Below are positions 1 through 10,175 of a stretch of DNA of 64,000 nt, piece after piece. The number at the start of each line of letters is the position of its first letter. Within the stretch, counting starts at the first letter, position 1. Source of the DNA: Pyxidicoccus parkwaysis. Lineage in GTDB: Bacteria > Myxococcota > Myxococcia > Myxococcales > Myxococcaceae. A program made the translations under genes and the position numbers. The notes under the pieces are model-generated. The model was not told the origin of the DNA, ran no database searches, and saw only the letters and a list, made by a program, of their open reading frames with translations. The stretch lies in NCBI RefSeq assembly GCF_017301735.1, contig NZ_CP071090.1, forward strand, positions 6,128,001-6,192,000, given 5' to 3'.

Positions 1-319
1 CATTGACTCGCCGTGGGTGTTCCCCTGCTAACGGGGGCTTCACTTGCAACCCGCAGCACACCTGCGCGGAGGCCATCCTCCGCAACGCCATGCGGGCGGG
101 CATCCGCGGCCATCGGGTGGAACACGCTGCGCCACACCTTCGCCAGCCACTTCCTCATGCGCGGGAGTGCCGCTCAAGGCCGTGCAGGGACTGATGGGGC
201 GGCACGCCACCATTGAGATGACGCTGCGCTACGCCCACCTCAGCTCGGCCGTGAAGAAGAAGGACGCGATGCGAGCCCTCAACGTGCGCCCCACGGGCAC
301 GCAGCCTGGAGTCCTGTGA
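1..319 (+). pseudogene. Tyrosine recombinase (phage-type integrase) C-terminal remnant, frameshifted, 5' end outside window
   Basis: Fragments of an integrase catalytic domain are spread over three reading frames. Frame 3 gives an AEAILRNAMRAGIRG stretch, frame 1 gives WNTLRHTFASHFLMRG (about 118-165), and frame 2 gives VPLKAVQGLMGRHATIEMTLRYAHLS (about 168-247). Read together they form the box II region and the nucleophile Tyr (LRYAHLS) of XerC/D-like recombinases. At least two frameshifts (near 110-117 and 168) break it, and the usual box II His before LRH is Asn here. No intact gene is possible within the window. It sits 55 bp from the 3' end of a tRNA-Leu gene in converging orientation, a common arrangement where an element has integrated at a tRNA. 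I infer a decayed element end. Confidence is high for the family and good for the pseudogene call. Confidence 0.8.
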
Positions 320-330
320 CCGCAGAAACG

Positions 331-362
331 AAAAAAGCCCCCGAGTCTTTCGACTCGGGGGC
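331..362 (-). terminator. Intrinsic terminator after tRNA-Leu
   Basis: Read on the minus strand there is a perfect 11-bp stem (337-347 with 352-362), a GAAA tetraloop, and then six T residues (331-336). It lies 11 nt past the tRNA 3' end and would end the gap-to-tRNA transcription block. Confidence 0.93.
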
Positions 363-373
363 CTCATTCGGAG

Positions 374-455
374 TGCCCAAGGCGGGATTCGAACCCGCAC
401 ACCTTGCGGCGCCAGCCCCTCAAGCTGGTGTGTCTACCAGTTCCACCACCTGGGC
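374..455 (-). tRNA. tRNA-Leu(GAG)
   Basis: The minus strand folds as a class II tRNA of 82 nt. The 7-bp acceptor stem starts GCCCAGG and closes on CTTGGGC with discriminator A. The anticodon stem CCAGC/GCTGG encloses a TTGAGGG loop, giving anticodon GAG (codons CUC/CUU). There is a short variable arm and the T arm GCGGGTTCGAATCCCGC. CCA is not encoded. It lies 86 bp downstream of secG, a neighbourhood common in bacteria, and is followed by a strong terminator. Confidence 0.95.
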
Positions 456-541
456 AACTTCTGCGGCGACCATCTACCGGACTGCCTTGGCTCACGCAAC
501 GACAATTTCAACCGTTGCGTGAACCCGATACTTCCTACTGC

Positions 542-1006
542 CTACTGCGCCGGAGCCGGAGCAGGCGCCGCACCCTGCGGAGCAGGAGCCTGCTGCTGCG
601 CCCCACCCTCGGCGGGCGGAGGCACCGGCGTCTCACCGCGCGGCTGCTCCACGCTGCCAGGAGGCGGCGACGAAGGCGTCGTCGTCGCACCCGAAGCCGG
701 AGCCGCGGCGCCACCCGGCGTTGCAGGAGCCTGCTTCGCCGGAGGCGTGGCAACCGAGCCGCCCGCCGCCACCGAGGAGCGAAGCCCCACGAAGGACAGG
801 CCGAGCGACGTGAAGAAGAAGAGCATCGCGCAGACGCCCGTGAGCTTGCTCAGGAACGTCACCGCGCCGCGGCCACCAAAGGCGCTCGTGGCCGCGCCAC
901 CGCCGAGGGCCGAGCCCATGCCCGCGTCCTTACCGGGCTGCAGAAGGATGACGAAGATCATGAACACGCAAACGAGGACGTGCACGATCGTGACGAAGGT
1001 CAGCAT
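542..1006 (-). CDS. secG: Preprotein translocase subunit SecG with Pro/Ala-rich tail
   Basis: This is the small membrane subunit of the SecYEG channel. The N-terminal ~75 residues match SecG: a first membrane segment (MLTFVTIVHVLVCVFMIFVILLQ), the cytosolic loop with GKDAGMGSALGGGAATSAFGGRG, then a second hydrophobic segment (LTGVCAMLFFFTSLGLSFVG). From about residue 82 a low-complexity Ala/Pro/Gln/Thr tail of ~70 residues extends the protein to 154 aa, about twice the usual bacterial length; similar tails are known in deltaproteobacterial SecG. It is the last protein gene of the gap-pgk-tpiA-secG block, 99 bp after tpiA. The tail has no recognisable domain and is presumably cytoplasmic. Confidence 0.95.
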   Translation of the reverse strand: MLTFVTIVHVLVCVFMIFVILLQPGKDAGMGSALGGGAATSAFGGRGAVTFLSKLTGVCAMLFFFTSLGLSFVGLRSSVAAGGSVATPPAKQAPATPGGAAAPASGATTTPSSPPPGSVEQPRGETPVPPPAEGGAQQQAPAPQGAAPAPAPAQ

Positions 1007-1105
1007 GGGAGGTCTTCCAGACGTTCCAAAAGAAGGAGGCGCACCCTACACAAAGTGGTGAACGGGTGACAACTTCTTCCGCCCACCGATTCCGGTAATG
1101 CCGAT

Positions 1106-1879
1106 CTAACCGGCTGCCTTGACGATGGCCGCGAAGTCGCCCGCCTTCAGGCTGGCCCCTCCGACGAGCGCTCCGTCCACGTCCGGCTGCCCCAGCAATT
1201 CCGCCGCGTTGTCCGGCTTCACGCTGCCGCCGTACTGGATGCGCACCCGCCCGGCCGTCTCCCCGTCGTACAGGCGCTCGAGCAGCCCGCGGATGGCCGC
1301 GTGCACCTCCTGCGCCTGCGCCGACGTGGCCGTCCGGCCCGTCCCAATCGCCCACACCGGCTCGTACGCCAGGACGAAGGTGGCCACGTCCTTCGCGTCG
1401 AAGCCCGCCAGCGCCCCGCGCACCTGGCGCTCCACCACCGGGAGCGTCTGGTTCGCCTCGCGCTCGGCCAGCGTCTCGCCCACGCAGATGATGGGCGTCA
1501 TGCCCGCCGCCCGCACCGCCCGGGCCCGCTTGTTCACCGTCTCGTCCGTCTCACCGAAGAACTGCCGGCGCTCCGAGTGCCCCACGATGACGTAGGCACA
1601 CCCGAGCTCCGCCAGCATCGGCGCGGACACCTCACCGGTGAAGGCGCCGGACGCCTCCCAGTGACAGTTCTGCGCCGCCAGCTGCAGCGGCGCACCTTCC
1701 AGCGCGATGTGTAGCGGCTGCAGCGCCACGAACGGCGGCGCCAGCACCACCTCCACCGTGTCTCCCAGCGAGGCCACCATGCCCCGCAGCTCGCGCACGA
1801 GGCCCAGCGCCTCGGGCACCGTCTTGTTCATCTTCCAGTTGCCGGCGACGATTTTGCGACGACGAGCAGCGGCAGCCAT
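1106..1879 (-). CDS. tpiA: Triosephosphate isomerase
   Basis: Interconverts dihydroxyacetone phosphate and glyceraldehyde-3-phosphate in glycolysis. The sequence shows the N-terminal NWKMN with the active-site Lys, the His of VGHSERR, the catalytic Glu in AYEPVWAIGTG with loop 6, and the phosphate-binding YGGSVKP. I place the start at the ATG at 1879 (MAAAARRRKIVAGNWKMN, 257 aa) because a GGGGGGA Shine-Dalgarno lies just before it. A TTG twelve bases upstream would overlap that site and is less likely. It follows pgk by 47 bp and precedes secG, the standard glycolytic cluster order. Confidence 0.97.
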   Translation of the reverse strand: MAAAARRRKIVAGNWKMNKTVPEALGLVRELRGMVASLGDTVEVVLAPPFVALQPLHIALEGAPLQLAAQNCHWEASGAFTGEVSAPMLAELGCAYVIVGHSERRQFFGETDETVNKRARAVRAAGMTPIICVGETLAEREANQTLPVVERQVRGALAGFDAKDVATFVLAYEPVWAIGTGRTATSAQAQEVHAAIRGLLERLYDGETAGRVRIQYGGSVKPDNAAELLGQPDVDGALVGGASLKAGDFAAIVKAAG

Positions 1880-1926
1880 GTGTCCCCCCAAGGGCTTGGA
1901 TACGGGTTGCGTTGCGGGCGCGCAGC

Positions 1927-3114
<1,188 letters not shown>

Positions 3115-3144
3115 CTCGGTCGTTCCCTTCGGTGCCCGTCAGCC

Positions 3145-4155
<1,011 letters not shown>

Positions 4156-4257
4156 GTCCGAGTGTCTCCTTGCAGGGCGTGAGCGCGAGCGCCCACGCGT
4201 GTCGTCACGTCACGTCGAATTCGAGGGCGCCGACCGTAGGCATCCGCCCCCTCCGAG

Positions 4258-7155
4258 TCAACGCTTCGCGTCGCACTTGCGACGGTGCGCACGCCGAAGC
4301 TGAACAATCACCCCGAGCAACAGACCGAAACCGGAGCCCGTTCCCCCTCCAGCCCCACAGCCGCAGCCCGAGTCGCCGACCGGATAGTAGAACTGCGGAA
4401 GCTCCTCCAGGACGATGGGCTGCGGAGGCGGCGGAGGAGGCGGCGGCGCGGGCGGATGCGGATCCACGCCGCGCGCCGCGACGCAGGCGGTGAGCAGACC
4501 GGGGCCCTCGCCGCCCGGGTCCTCGGCGGGCGGAGGAGGCTGCTGCGCGAGCACGCCCGCGTGCACCAGGAATGCGGAGAAGAGCTGCGCGCGCCGCGTC
4601 GGACTGACGATGCCCTCGAAGGGCATGCCCAGGAGCAGCACCTGCCCACCTGGCGCGGAGGACACGCCCGCCACCAGGTCCGTGCCCGTGTAGCGCAGCA
4701 CCGCCGAGCCGCCGGACGCGGGCGTGAGCACGTCCGTCACGCCCACCGGGTACGCCCCGCGCGTGCCGTCGTCCAGGATTCCCGCAGGCACACCGGAGAG
4801 CCAGCCGCTCGCCAGCCCCTCCACCGTGAGCGGCGGCGAGCCCGTGCCCGGCGTCGCGCGGAGGATGTCCGCGAGGAAGGCCTGGTCCTCCGCGCCACCC
4901 ACGGCGAGCGCGGACGCCACCTGGCCGCCGGACAGCAGCAGACTCCCTCCGCCGGTGACGAAGGCGCGCAGCGTGTCCTGCTCCTGGCGCGTGGGCCGCG
5001 CCCCGCTCTCGCCGCCCCGGCCGGTGAACCAGTCCACCACCGTGTACGGCGCCGCGAGGGTGATGAGCCCCTCCTTCAGCGCCGGGCTCGTGGCGCTGTC
5101 GAAGGCCGTGCTCGCCTGCGTCAACGCGTCGCCGTGGCGGCGCACGTAGGTGCCGTCGTTCATCGCCTCCACGAAGAGGCGCACCGGAGCCTGCAAGTCA
5201 TACGCGTCCAGCGCCTCCGCGCAGGAGAGTGACGAGTCCAGCCGCTCGAAGGCGTTGACGAGCAGCACGGGCGCCGACTGTCCACCGGACGGCGTGCGCA
5301 CGCCCACGGTGGAGGACGGGAAGCCCTCGCCGCCCGCGTTCAGCGCCGCCACGCGGAAGTAGCGCACGGTGCCCGGCGCCAGGGTGGTGGTGAACGACGT
5401 GGCCGTCACCTCGGTGCCCTCGTCCCAGCCGAACCCGTCCGCGCTCTGGTAGACGCGGTAGCCCGTGGGCGCATCGTGGCCCTCCTCGTCCGGGTTGGCG
5501 GCGGGCACCGCCCAGCGCATCTCCACCTTGCCGTCCGCGGCGTTGCGCGCGGCGACGGCGCTGGGGGCCTCCGGCGGCAGGAGCACCGGCTTGCCGTCCC
5601 TCGTGGCGAAGTACTTGATGAGCCCCTGGAGAATCGCTCGCGCGGCGATGCGGCGGAACATCGGCTCCTTCAGCCGGTTCGAGTCGGTGACGCTGTCGTG
5701 GTACGCCATCTCCAGCAGCACCGACGGCATCTCCGGGTTGTGTGCGGGGTTCACCTCGCCCAGGTTCGCCGAGCGCAGGCTGCGCACACGCCAGTTGGGG
5801 TCCACCTCTCGCTTCAAGTCGCGGCCGATTTCATCCAGCAGCGCGCGGGCCATGACGTCGCTGCCGGGCACGCCGGTGAAGTTGAGTGTGCCGTCCACCG
5901 GGTTGGGCCCGTACACGTAGCCTTCCGTGCCCGTCACCGTGCCGGTGGTGCCCGCGTTGGTGTGCCACGCCACGTACACCGCGTCCTCGCCGTCCTCGTG
6001 CAGCCACGCCGCGAAGCGCGGGCGCGCGGTGACGTCCGCGTTGCGCTCGTTGGTCAGCGCGTTGGCTCCGGTGGGTGCGTACACGCTGAAGGGCGCGCCG
6101 CTGAACTGCACGTGGTAGCGCGAGGACTCCTCGTAGCGGGGCCTGTCGAGCGCCGGGACTTCCGCGTCACCGATGACGCCCCGGCCTCCGCCGAAGCGCA
6201 CCGCGTCCAGCGACACCGTGCCGGCCTCGGACGTGTCGTTCATCGCCACCACGGAGGCCGTGTCCGCGTGCGTGCCCGCCTTGAAGTAGAAGCGGCCCAG
6301 CAGCACCCACGTGCCGCCGTGGCGCCGCTGGTTGACGCGGAAGTGGCTCTCCCCGCCCGCGTGCTTCACCACGTAGTGCGCGTCCGTCGCGCGCGCCGGG
6401 TCCGACGCGTAGGAGATGTAGACGTTGTAGTGGCCGTCCGCCGGCACCTCCGGCGCCCACGTCGCGCTCGCGGTGGCGGTGCGCGCGGACGTCATGACGC
6501 GCGTGGTGCCCAGCGTGAAGGGCTCCACTGCGTTGCCCATGGGGAAGGGCGGCGTGGCCCACCCCTTCTGCGCGGAGTCCTGGAAGAGGGCCGAGTCGCC
6601 CGCCTCGGAGTAGCCCGCCTGCGCCTGCCCCGCGTCCAGAATCACCATGCGCGAGTTGAGGTCCGTCTCACGCACCGGCACCACGGTGGCGCCCGCGCCC
6701 ATCAGCATGGGCATGAGGTACTGGCTCACCACCTCCGCGGAGATGAAGTCCTCCACCACCGCCCACGAGTTGGGCCGCTGCGTGGCCCACCTGTCCAGCG
6801 GGGCGCTCCGGTAGAAGCCATGGCCGGGGCTCAGGTAGATGACCTTCCCGGACAGCGCCCCGCCGCGCACGCGCGTCTGCGGCACGCCGGCCAGGGAGGC
6901 ACGCACCGCCCCACCCCGCTCCTCGCGCCGCACCACCGGCGGCTCCGAGGCGGACCACCGCCGCGTCTCGTGCGCGCGGGGGGCCGGAGGTGGGAGGTAC
7001 TGGACGCCGGGCGGCTCCAGGCCGCAGGCCCCCTGGTCGAGGGAGGCGTCAGGGGCCGGCGCCTCGGCGAGGGCCAGGGAGGAAGTCAACAACAGTGCCA
7101 GGGCCGCACATCCCAGGCGCGCGCGGTAACAGTCGGTGTAGGAAGCGGAAATCAC
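4258..7155 (-). CDS. Secreted N-acetylmuramoyl-L-alanine amidase-like protein with golvesin-type and Fn3 domains and MYXO-CTERM-like tail
   Basis: A 965-aa exported protein. It has an N-terminal signal peptide (hydrophobic CAALALLLTSSLALA), then an Amidase_3-like fold split in two: YLSPGHGFY near residue 108 and, much later, VYVAWHTNAG and PSVLLEMAYHDS, which correspond to zinc-binding/catalytic regions. Between these halves is a ~110-residue golvesin/Xly-like beta domain (YNVYISYASDP... LDAVRFGGG). A fibronectin type III-like domain (PTGYRVYQS... YFRVAALNAGGEG) and a GATase-like segment (FVTGGGSLLLSGGQ) follow. The C-terminus has a Pro-rich linker, Cys-containing GCGCGAGGG, a hydrophobic stretch and an Arg-rich end, resembling the MYXO-CTERM sorting signal. 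The start is a GTG without a strong RBS, so it may be slightly misplaced. It could process peptidoglycan or another wall polymer; the substrate is not known. Confidence 0.8.
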   Translation of the reverse strand: MISASYTDCYRARLGCAALALLLTSSLALAEAPAPDASLDQGACGLEPPGVQYLPPPAPRAHETRRWSASEPPVVRREERGGAVRASLAGVPQTRVRGGALSGKVIYLSPGHGFYRSAPLDRWATQRPNSWAVVEDFISAEVVSQYLMPMLMGAGATVVPVRETDLNSRMVILDAGQAQAGYSEAGDSALFQDSAQKGWATPPFPMGNAVEPFTLGTTRVMTSARTATASATWAPEVPADGHYNVYISYASDPARATDAHYVVKHAGGESHFRVNQRRHGGTWVLLGRFYFKAGTHADTASVVAMNDTSEAGTVSLDAVRFGGGRGVIGDAEVPALDRPRYEESSRYHVQFSGAPFSVYAPTGANALTNERNADVTARPRFAAWLHEDGEDAVYVAWHTNAGTTGTVTGTEGYVYGPNPVDGTLNFTGVPGSDVMARALLDEIGRDLKREVDPNWRVRSLRSANLGEVNPAHNPEMPSVLLEMAYHDSVTDSNRLKEPMFRRIAARAILQGLIKYFATRDGKPVLLPPEAPSAVAARNAADGKVEMRWAVPAANPDEEGHDAPTGYRVYQSADGFGWDEGTEVTATSFTTTLAPGTVRYFRVAALNAGGEGFPSSTVGVRTPSGGQSAPVLLVNAFERLDSSLSCAEALDAYDLQAPVRLFVEAMNDGTYVRRHGDALTQASTAFDSATSPALKEGLITLAAPYTVVDWFTGRGGESGARPTRQEQDTLRAFVTGGGSLLLSGGQVASALAVGGAEDQAFLADILRATPGTGSPPLTVEGLASGWLSGVPAGILDDGTRGAYPVGVTDVLTPASGGSAVLRYTGTDLVAGVSSAPGGQVLLLGMPFEGIVSPTRRAQLFSAFLVHAGVLAQQPPPPAEDPGGEGPGLLTACVAARGVDPHPPAPPPPPPPPQPIVLEELPQFYYPVGDSGCGCGAGGGTGSGFGLLLGVIVQLRRAHRRKCDAKR

Positions 7156-7232
7156 GGGTCAGACCATACCCGTTCAACCCCGAGGGGCAACCGGACCCAT
7201 GGGTGTTAGGGTGCCCGCCCCTTCAATCTCCG

Positions 7233-7928
7233 ATGAACGTTCCTGTCCGGCCACCTTCCGCCTTCCCACCCCGCCGGGGCTCGGGGCTGTTCGCCTCGTT
7301 CGGCCACGCGTGGGCGGGGCTCATCCACACCGTCGTCCACCAGCGCAACATGCGCGTGCACCTGATTTCGGGCGTGCTGGTGGGACTGGTGGGCAGCGGC
7401 ATCCCCCTGGGGCTCGCGGAGAAGGTGACGCTCATCTTCTGCGTCCTGCTCATCTTCTTCGCGGAAATCCTCAACAGCGCCCTGGAGCACCTCGTGGACC
7501 TCGCCGTCCAGCAGTTCGACGAGAAGGCCCGCCTCACCAAGGACGCGGCCGCCGCCGGCGTGCTGGTGCTCGCGCTGGGCACCGTCGTCATCTTCGCCGC
7601 CATCCTCGTGAACTACTGGGAGACGGTGCGCACCAGCACCGGGGCCATCATCCGGCAGGTGGCGCTGGGACTTCCCCTCACCGCGTGCGTCGTCGCGCTG
7701 GTGCTGCCCCAGCGCCGGCCCTTCGCGGTGGACGTGGTGGCCCTCCTCGCGGCCTTCGCGCTGCTCGCGGTGCTGTCGCTGGAGACGGCCAGCATGGTCT
7801 TCACCGCGCTGACGGGAGGGCTGATTTTCGTGGCCGGCGCGGCCGCCCGGCAGCGCAGGCGCGAGCAACTCCAAGCAGCCCACGGGACGACCGATTCACC
7901 GGTCAGCGGGAACAAAAAAACCGGCTGA
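7233..7928 (+). CDS. DgkA-family lipid kinase (diacylglycerol/undecaprenol kinase) with extra membrane segments
   Basis: The N-terminal half matches the small integral-membrane prokaryotic diacylglycerol/undecaprenol kinase family. It has a cytosolic helix (FGHAWAGLIHTVVHQRNMRVH), membrane segments, and the active-site helix FAEILNSALEHLVDL with the family's Glu-Asn-Ala-Glu-Asp pattern, then DEKARLTKDAAAAGVLV. After the ~120-residue kinase core there are two or three further hydrophobic segments (ALGLPLTACVVALVL and VVALLAAFALLAVLSL), making it 231 aa, roughly twice the usual length. The extension resembles a PAP2-less membrane tail, and I assign it no function. ATG at 7233 is chosen because the family homology begins shortly after. 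It is transcribed divergently from the amidase gene. Confidence 0.85.
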   Translation: MNVPVRPPSAFPPRRGSGLFASFGHAWAGLIHTVVHQRNMRVHLISGVLVGLVGSGIPLGLAEKVTLIFCVLLIFFAEILNSALEHLVDLAVQQFDEKARLTKDAAAAGVLVLALGTVVIFAAILVNYWETVRTSTGAIIRQVALGLPLTACVVALVLPQRRPFAVDVVALLAAFALLAVLSLETASMVFTALTGGLIFVAGAAARQRRREQLQAAHGTTDSPVSGNKKTG

Positions 7929-7936
7929 CGCCGGTT
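7914..7936 (-). terminator. Probable intrinsic terminator for the 67-aa gene
   Basis: On the minus strand an AACCGGC/GCCGGTT stem with a GTCA loop (7919-7936) is followed by a run of T residues (complement of 7914-7920). It lies about 85 bp past the stop of the small minus-strand gene and overlaps the 3' end of the DgkA-family gene. Confidence 0.75.
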
Positions 7937-8020
7937 CCGTCCTGCATCCGCGCGGGCGGGAGCCCCGAAACCAGTCCGGAGCCCGCGCGCCCGCGGGGTC
8001 GATGATTGAAGGGTAGCGAA

Positions 8021-8224
8021 TCAGGCGCGCTGGCGCCACTCGGAGCCCTGCTCCTGTGTCGCCTGGACGGCAACGGCCTTGTCGCCTTCCTTCAGGTCCG
8101 TGGTCACCAGGTCGAGCAGCTCCGTGGCGATGCCGATGACCTGGTGCGGCGTGTAGCCGCTTGCGCGCAGCTGGTTGAAGAAGGTGCGCGCCAGGATTCG
8201 GGTGCCCTTTTGGTCGGTGCTCAC
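8021..8224 (-). CDS. Small conserved-looking protein, 67 aa, unknown function
   Basis: I choose the GTG at 8224 because GGAGG (complement of 8233-8237) sits 8 nt upstream. The longer upstream extension in this frame has no RBS and low-complexity composition. The product starts VSTDQKGTRILARTFF and reads as a soluble alpha-helical protein with LRASGYTPHQVIGIATELLDLVTTDL, then a charged/Gln-rich end. The NQLRASGYTPHQVIGIATEL segment looks like a helix-turn-helix-sized unit, but I do not recognise the family. It has a good terminator downstream and a structured, possibly regulatory region upstream. Confidence 0.7.
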   Translation of the reverse strand: MSTDQKGTRILARTFFNQLRASGYTPHQVIGIATELLDLVTTDLKEGDKAVAVQATQEQGSEWRQRA

Positions 8225-8547
8225 AGTGGTTGCCTCCAGAAAGCGGCGAAGAGAGGGGGTCGCCGCATAAGCATGCGGCCTCAACACTTCAACCCCCGTG
8301 CCAGACGTTCTCTTCCGAACGGATTCCCCAGCGTTTCCCAGGGGTTGAAGCATGCCGCGGCCCGGCATGGCCCTTCGGAGGGTGCGCAGAGGGTTACGCA
8401 CCCATCGTCCCCACGGGGGGATGGCCGAGGGGGGTGCATCAGCGGGTTCGCACCCGCGAGGACTCCTCCCGGGCCTCGTGGTTTCAAGTGCTTGCAATCT
8501 TTCATGGGGGTGGAGCAGATACGCGCCCCCACCAGGAGCGAATGGCA
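8225..8547. other. Intergenic region dense in perfect stem-loops
   Basis: This 323-bp divergent region between the 67-aa gene and the FAD protein has no convincing gene. It holds several perfect inverted repeats: 8262-8268/8273-8279 (7 bp, 4-nt loop); 8287-8296/8341-8350 (10 bp, 44-nt spacer); 8351-8357/8363-8369 (7 bp, 5-nt loop); 8380-8386/8397-8403 (7 bp, 10-nt loop); 8442-8447/8452-8457 (6 bp, 4-nt loop). Two related 24-nt elements beginning GGGTGC and ending GCACCC lie at 8380-8403 and 8432-8455. It may be a structured leader, a non-coding RNA or an operator array; the sequence alone does not decide. Confidence 0.5.
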
Positions 8548-10143
8548 ATGGCGTATCGGGTGAACAACATCGGGCTGTGGCTGGACGAGCCGGAGGAGCT
8601 GCTCGGCCAGCGCGCGGCGGAGAAGCTCGGGGTCACCCGCTCCGACCTCGCCAGCGTGCGCGTGGTGCGCTCGGTGCTGGATGCACGGAAGAAGGGCAGC
8701 CCCCGCTACATCTACACGCTGGAGGTGGAGCTCGCGCCCGGCCGCAAGCCGGCCCGCCTGCCCCCGGACGTGGGCGAGGCGCCGCCGCCCCCGGAGACGC
8801 TGCCCCCGGTGAAGGCGCCGGAGCGCTGGCCCATCATCATCGGCACCGGCCCTGCGGGGCTCTTCTGCGCGCTGGGCCTGCTGGAGCGCGGCGTACGCAG
8901 CATCCTCCTGGAGCGCGGCCGCGAGGTGGTGACGCGCCGCAAGGACGTGGCGAAGCTGATGCGCGACGGCTCGCTGGACCCGGAGAGCAACATGAACTTC
9001 GGGGAGGGCGGCGCCGGCGCCTACACGGACGGCAAGCTGTCCACGCGCATCAACCACCCCATGGTGCGCAAGGTGATTGAGGCCTTCGCGAAGTACGGCG
9101 CCCCGGACCAAATCCTCATCGAGGGCAAGCCGCACATCGGCTCCGACTTGCTTCCGGGCGCGGTGGCGAAGCTGCGCGAGGAGCTCATCGCCGGCGGCTG
9201 CCAGGTGCACTTCGAGCACCGGGTGGATGACCTGCTCTACCGCGACGGCCGCGTGGCGGGCGTGAAGCTGTCCGACGGGCGCACGCTGGAGAGCGACCGC
9301 GTCATCCTCGCGCCGGGCAACTCCGCGAGAGAGCTCTACGAGCGCTTCGCCGCCGACGGCCGGGTGAGCGTGGAGGCCAAGCCCTTCGCGCTGGGCTTCC
9401 GCGCCGAGCACCCGCAGACGCTCATCAACAGCATCCAGTACGGCAGCGCCGCGAAGAATCCCAAGCTGCCCCCGGCCGACTACAAGCTGGCGGAGAACCT
9501 GGACGTGGACGGCGAGGTGCGCGGCGTCTACTCGTTCTGCATGTGCCCCGGCGGAATCGTCGTCCCCACGCCGACGGAGGATGGCCTCCAGTGCACCAAC
9601 GGCATGAGCAACTCGCGCCGCAACGCGCGCTACGCCAACGCGGGCATCGTCGTCTCCGTGTCCGTGGCGGACTTCGAGCGCGAGGGCTTCCGCGGCCCGC
9701 TCGCGGGCCTGGAGTTCCAGCGCCACTGGGAGAAGAAGGCGTATGAGCTGGGCGGTGGGCGCTTCTTCGCCCCGGCGCAGACGATTCCGGACTACCTGGC
9801 CGGGCGCGTGAAGAAGGACCCGGGCGGCACCAGCTACCGGCCGGGGCTGGCGCACGTGGACCTGAACCGCCTCTTCCCGGAGCGGCTCACCGAGTCCATC
9901 AAGCAGGCCCTGCGCACCTTCGACCGGAAGATGCGCGGCTTCATCAGCGACGAGGGCAAGCTCATCGGAATCGAGAGCCGGACGTCGTCCCCCGTGCGCA
10001 TCACCCGCGGGGAGGACTTGCAGTCCGTTTCCCTGCGCGGGCTCTACCCCGCGGGCGAGGGGTGTGGGTACGCGGGCGGCATCGTGTCGTCCGCCATTGA
10101 TGGACTGCGCGTCGCTGAGCAGATTGCCACCGAGCTGTCCTAG
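8548..10143 (+). CDS. FAD-dependent dehydrogenase (COG2509 family)
   Basis: A 531-aa flavoprotein. The N-terminal ~90 residues form the small alpha/beta domain typical of this family (YRVNNIGLWLDEPEELL... YIYTLEVEL). The dinucleotide-binding motif IIGTGPAGLFCALGLLERG follows near residue 95, then NFGEGGAGAYTDGKL, RVILAPGNSARELYE, a Cys/Gly-rich YSFCMCPGGIVVP region, and the C-terminal FAD-contact stretch LYPAGEGCGYAGGIVSSAIDG. The family is annotated as 'uncharacterised FAD-dependent dehydrogenase'; its substrate is unknown. I choose the ATG at 8548 because AGGAG (8534-8538) sits 9 nt before it; an ATG at 8542 is too close. The next gene starts 32 bp after the stop. Confidence 0.9.
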   Translation: MAYRVNNIGLWLDEPEELLGQRAAEKLGVTRSDLASVRVVRSVLDARKKGSPRYIYTLEVELAPGRKPARLPPDVGEAPPPPETLPPVKAPERWPIIIGTGPAGLFCALGLLERGVRSILLERGREVVTRRKDVAKLMRDGSLDPESNMNFGEGGAGAYTDGKLSTRINHPMVRKVIEAFAKYGAPDQILIEGKPHIGSDLLPGAVAKLREELIAGGCQVHFEHRVDDLLYRDGRVAGVKLSDGRTLESDRVILAPGNSARELYERFAADGRVSVEAKPFALGFRAEHPQTLINSIQYGSAAKNPKLPPADYKLAENLDVDGEVRGVYSFCMCPGGIVVPTPTEDGLQCTNGMSNSRRNARYANAGIVVSVSVADFEREGFRGPLAGLEFQRHWEKKAYELGGGRFFAPAQTIPDYLAGRVKKDPGGTSYRPGLAHVDLNRLFPERLTESIKQALRTFDRKMRGFISDEGKLIGIESRTSSPVRITRGEDLQSVSLRGLYPAGEGCGYAGGIVSSAIDGLRVAEQIATELS

Positions 10144-10175
10144 TCTTGGGACGGACAGCCCGGGAGGAGGGCCCC

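Noticed and set aside
8480..8500. TGG...TTGCA resembling a sigma-54 promoter before the FAD gene
   Set aside because: GG to GC spacing is two bases too long for the consensus.
8225..8548. N-terminal extension of the 67-aa minus-strand protein to 175 aa
   Set aside because: No ribosome site or homology; the GTG at 8224 has a strong GGAGG at good spacing and the upstream part is the stem-loop region.
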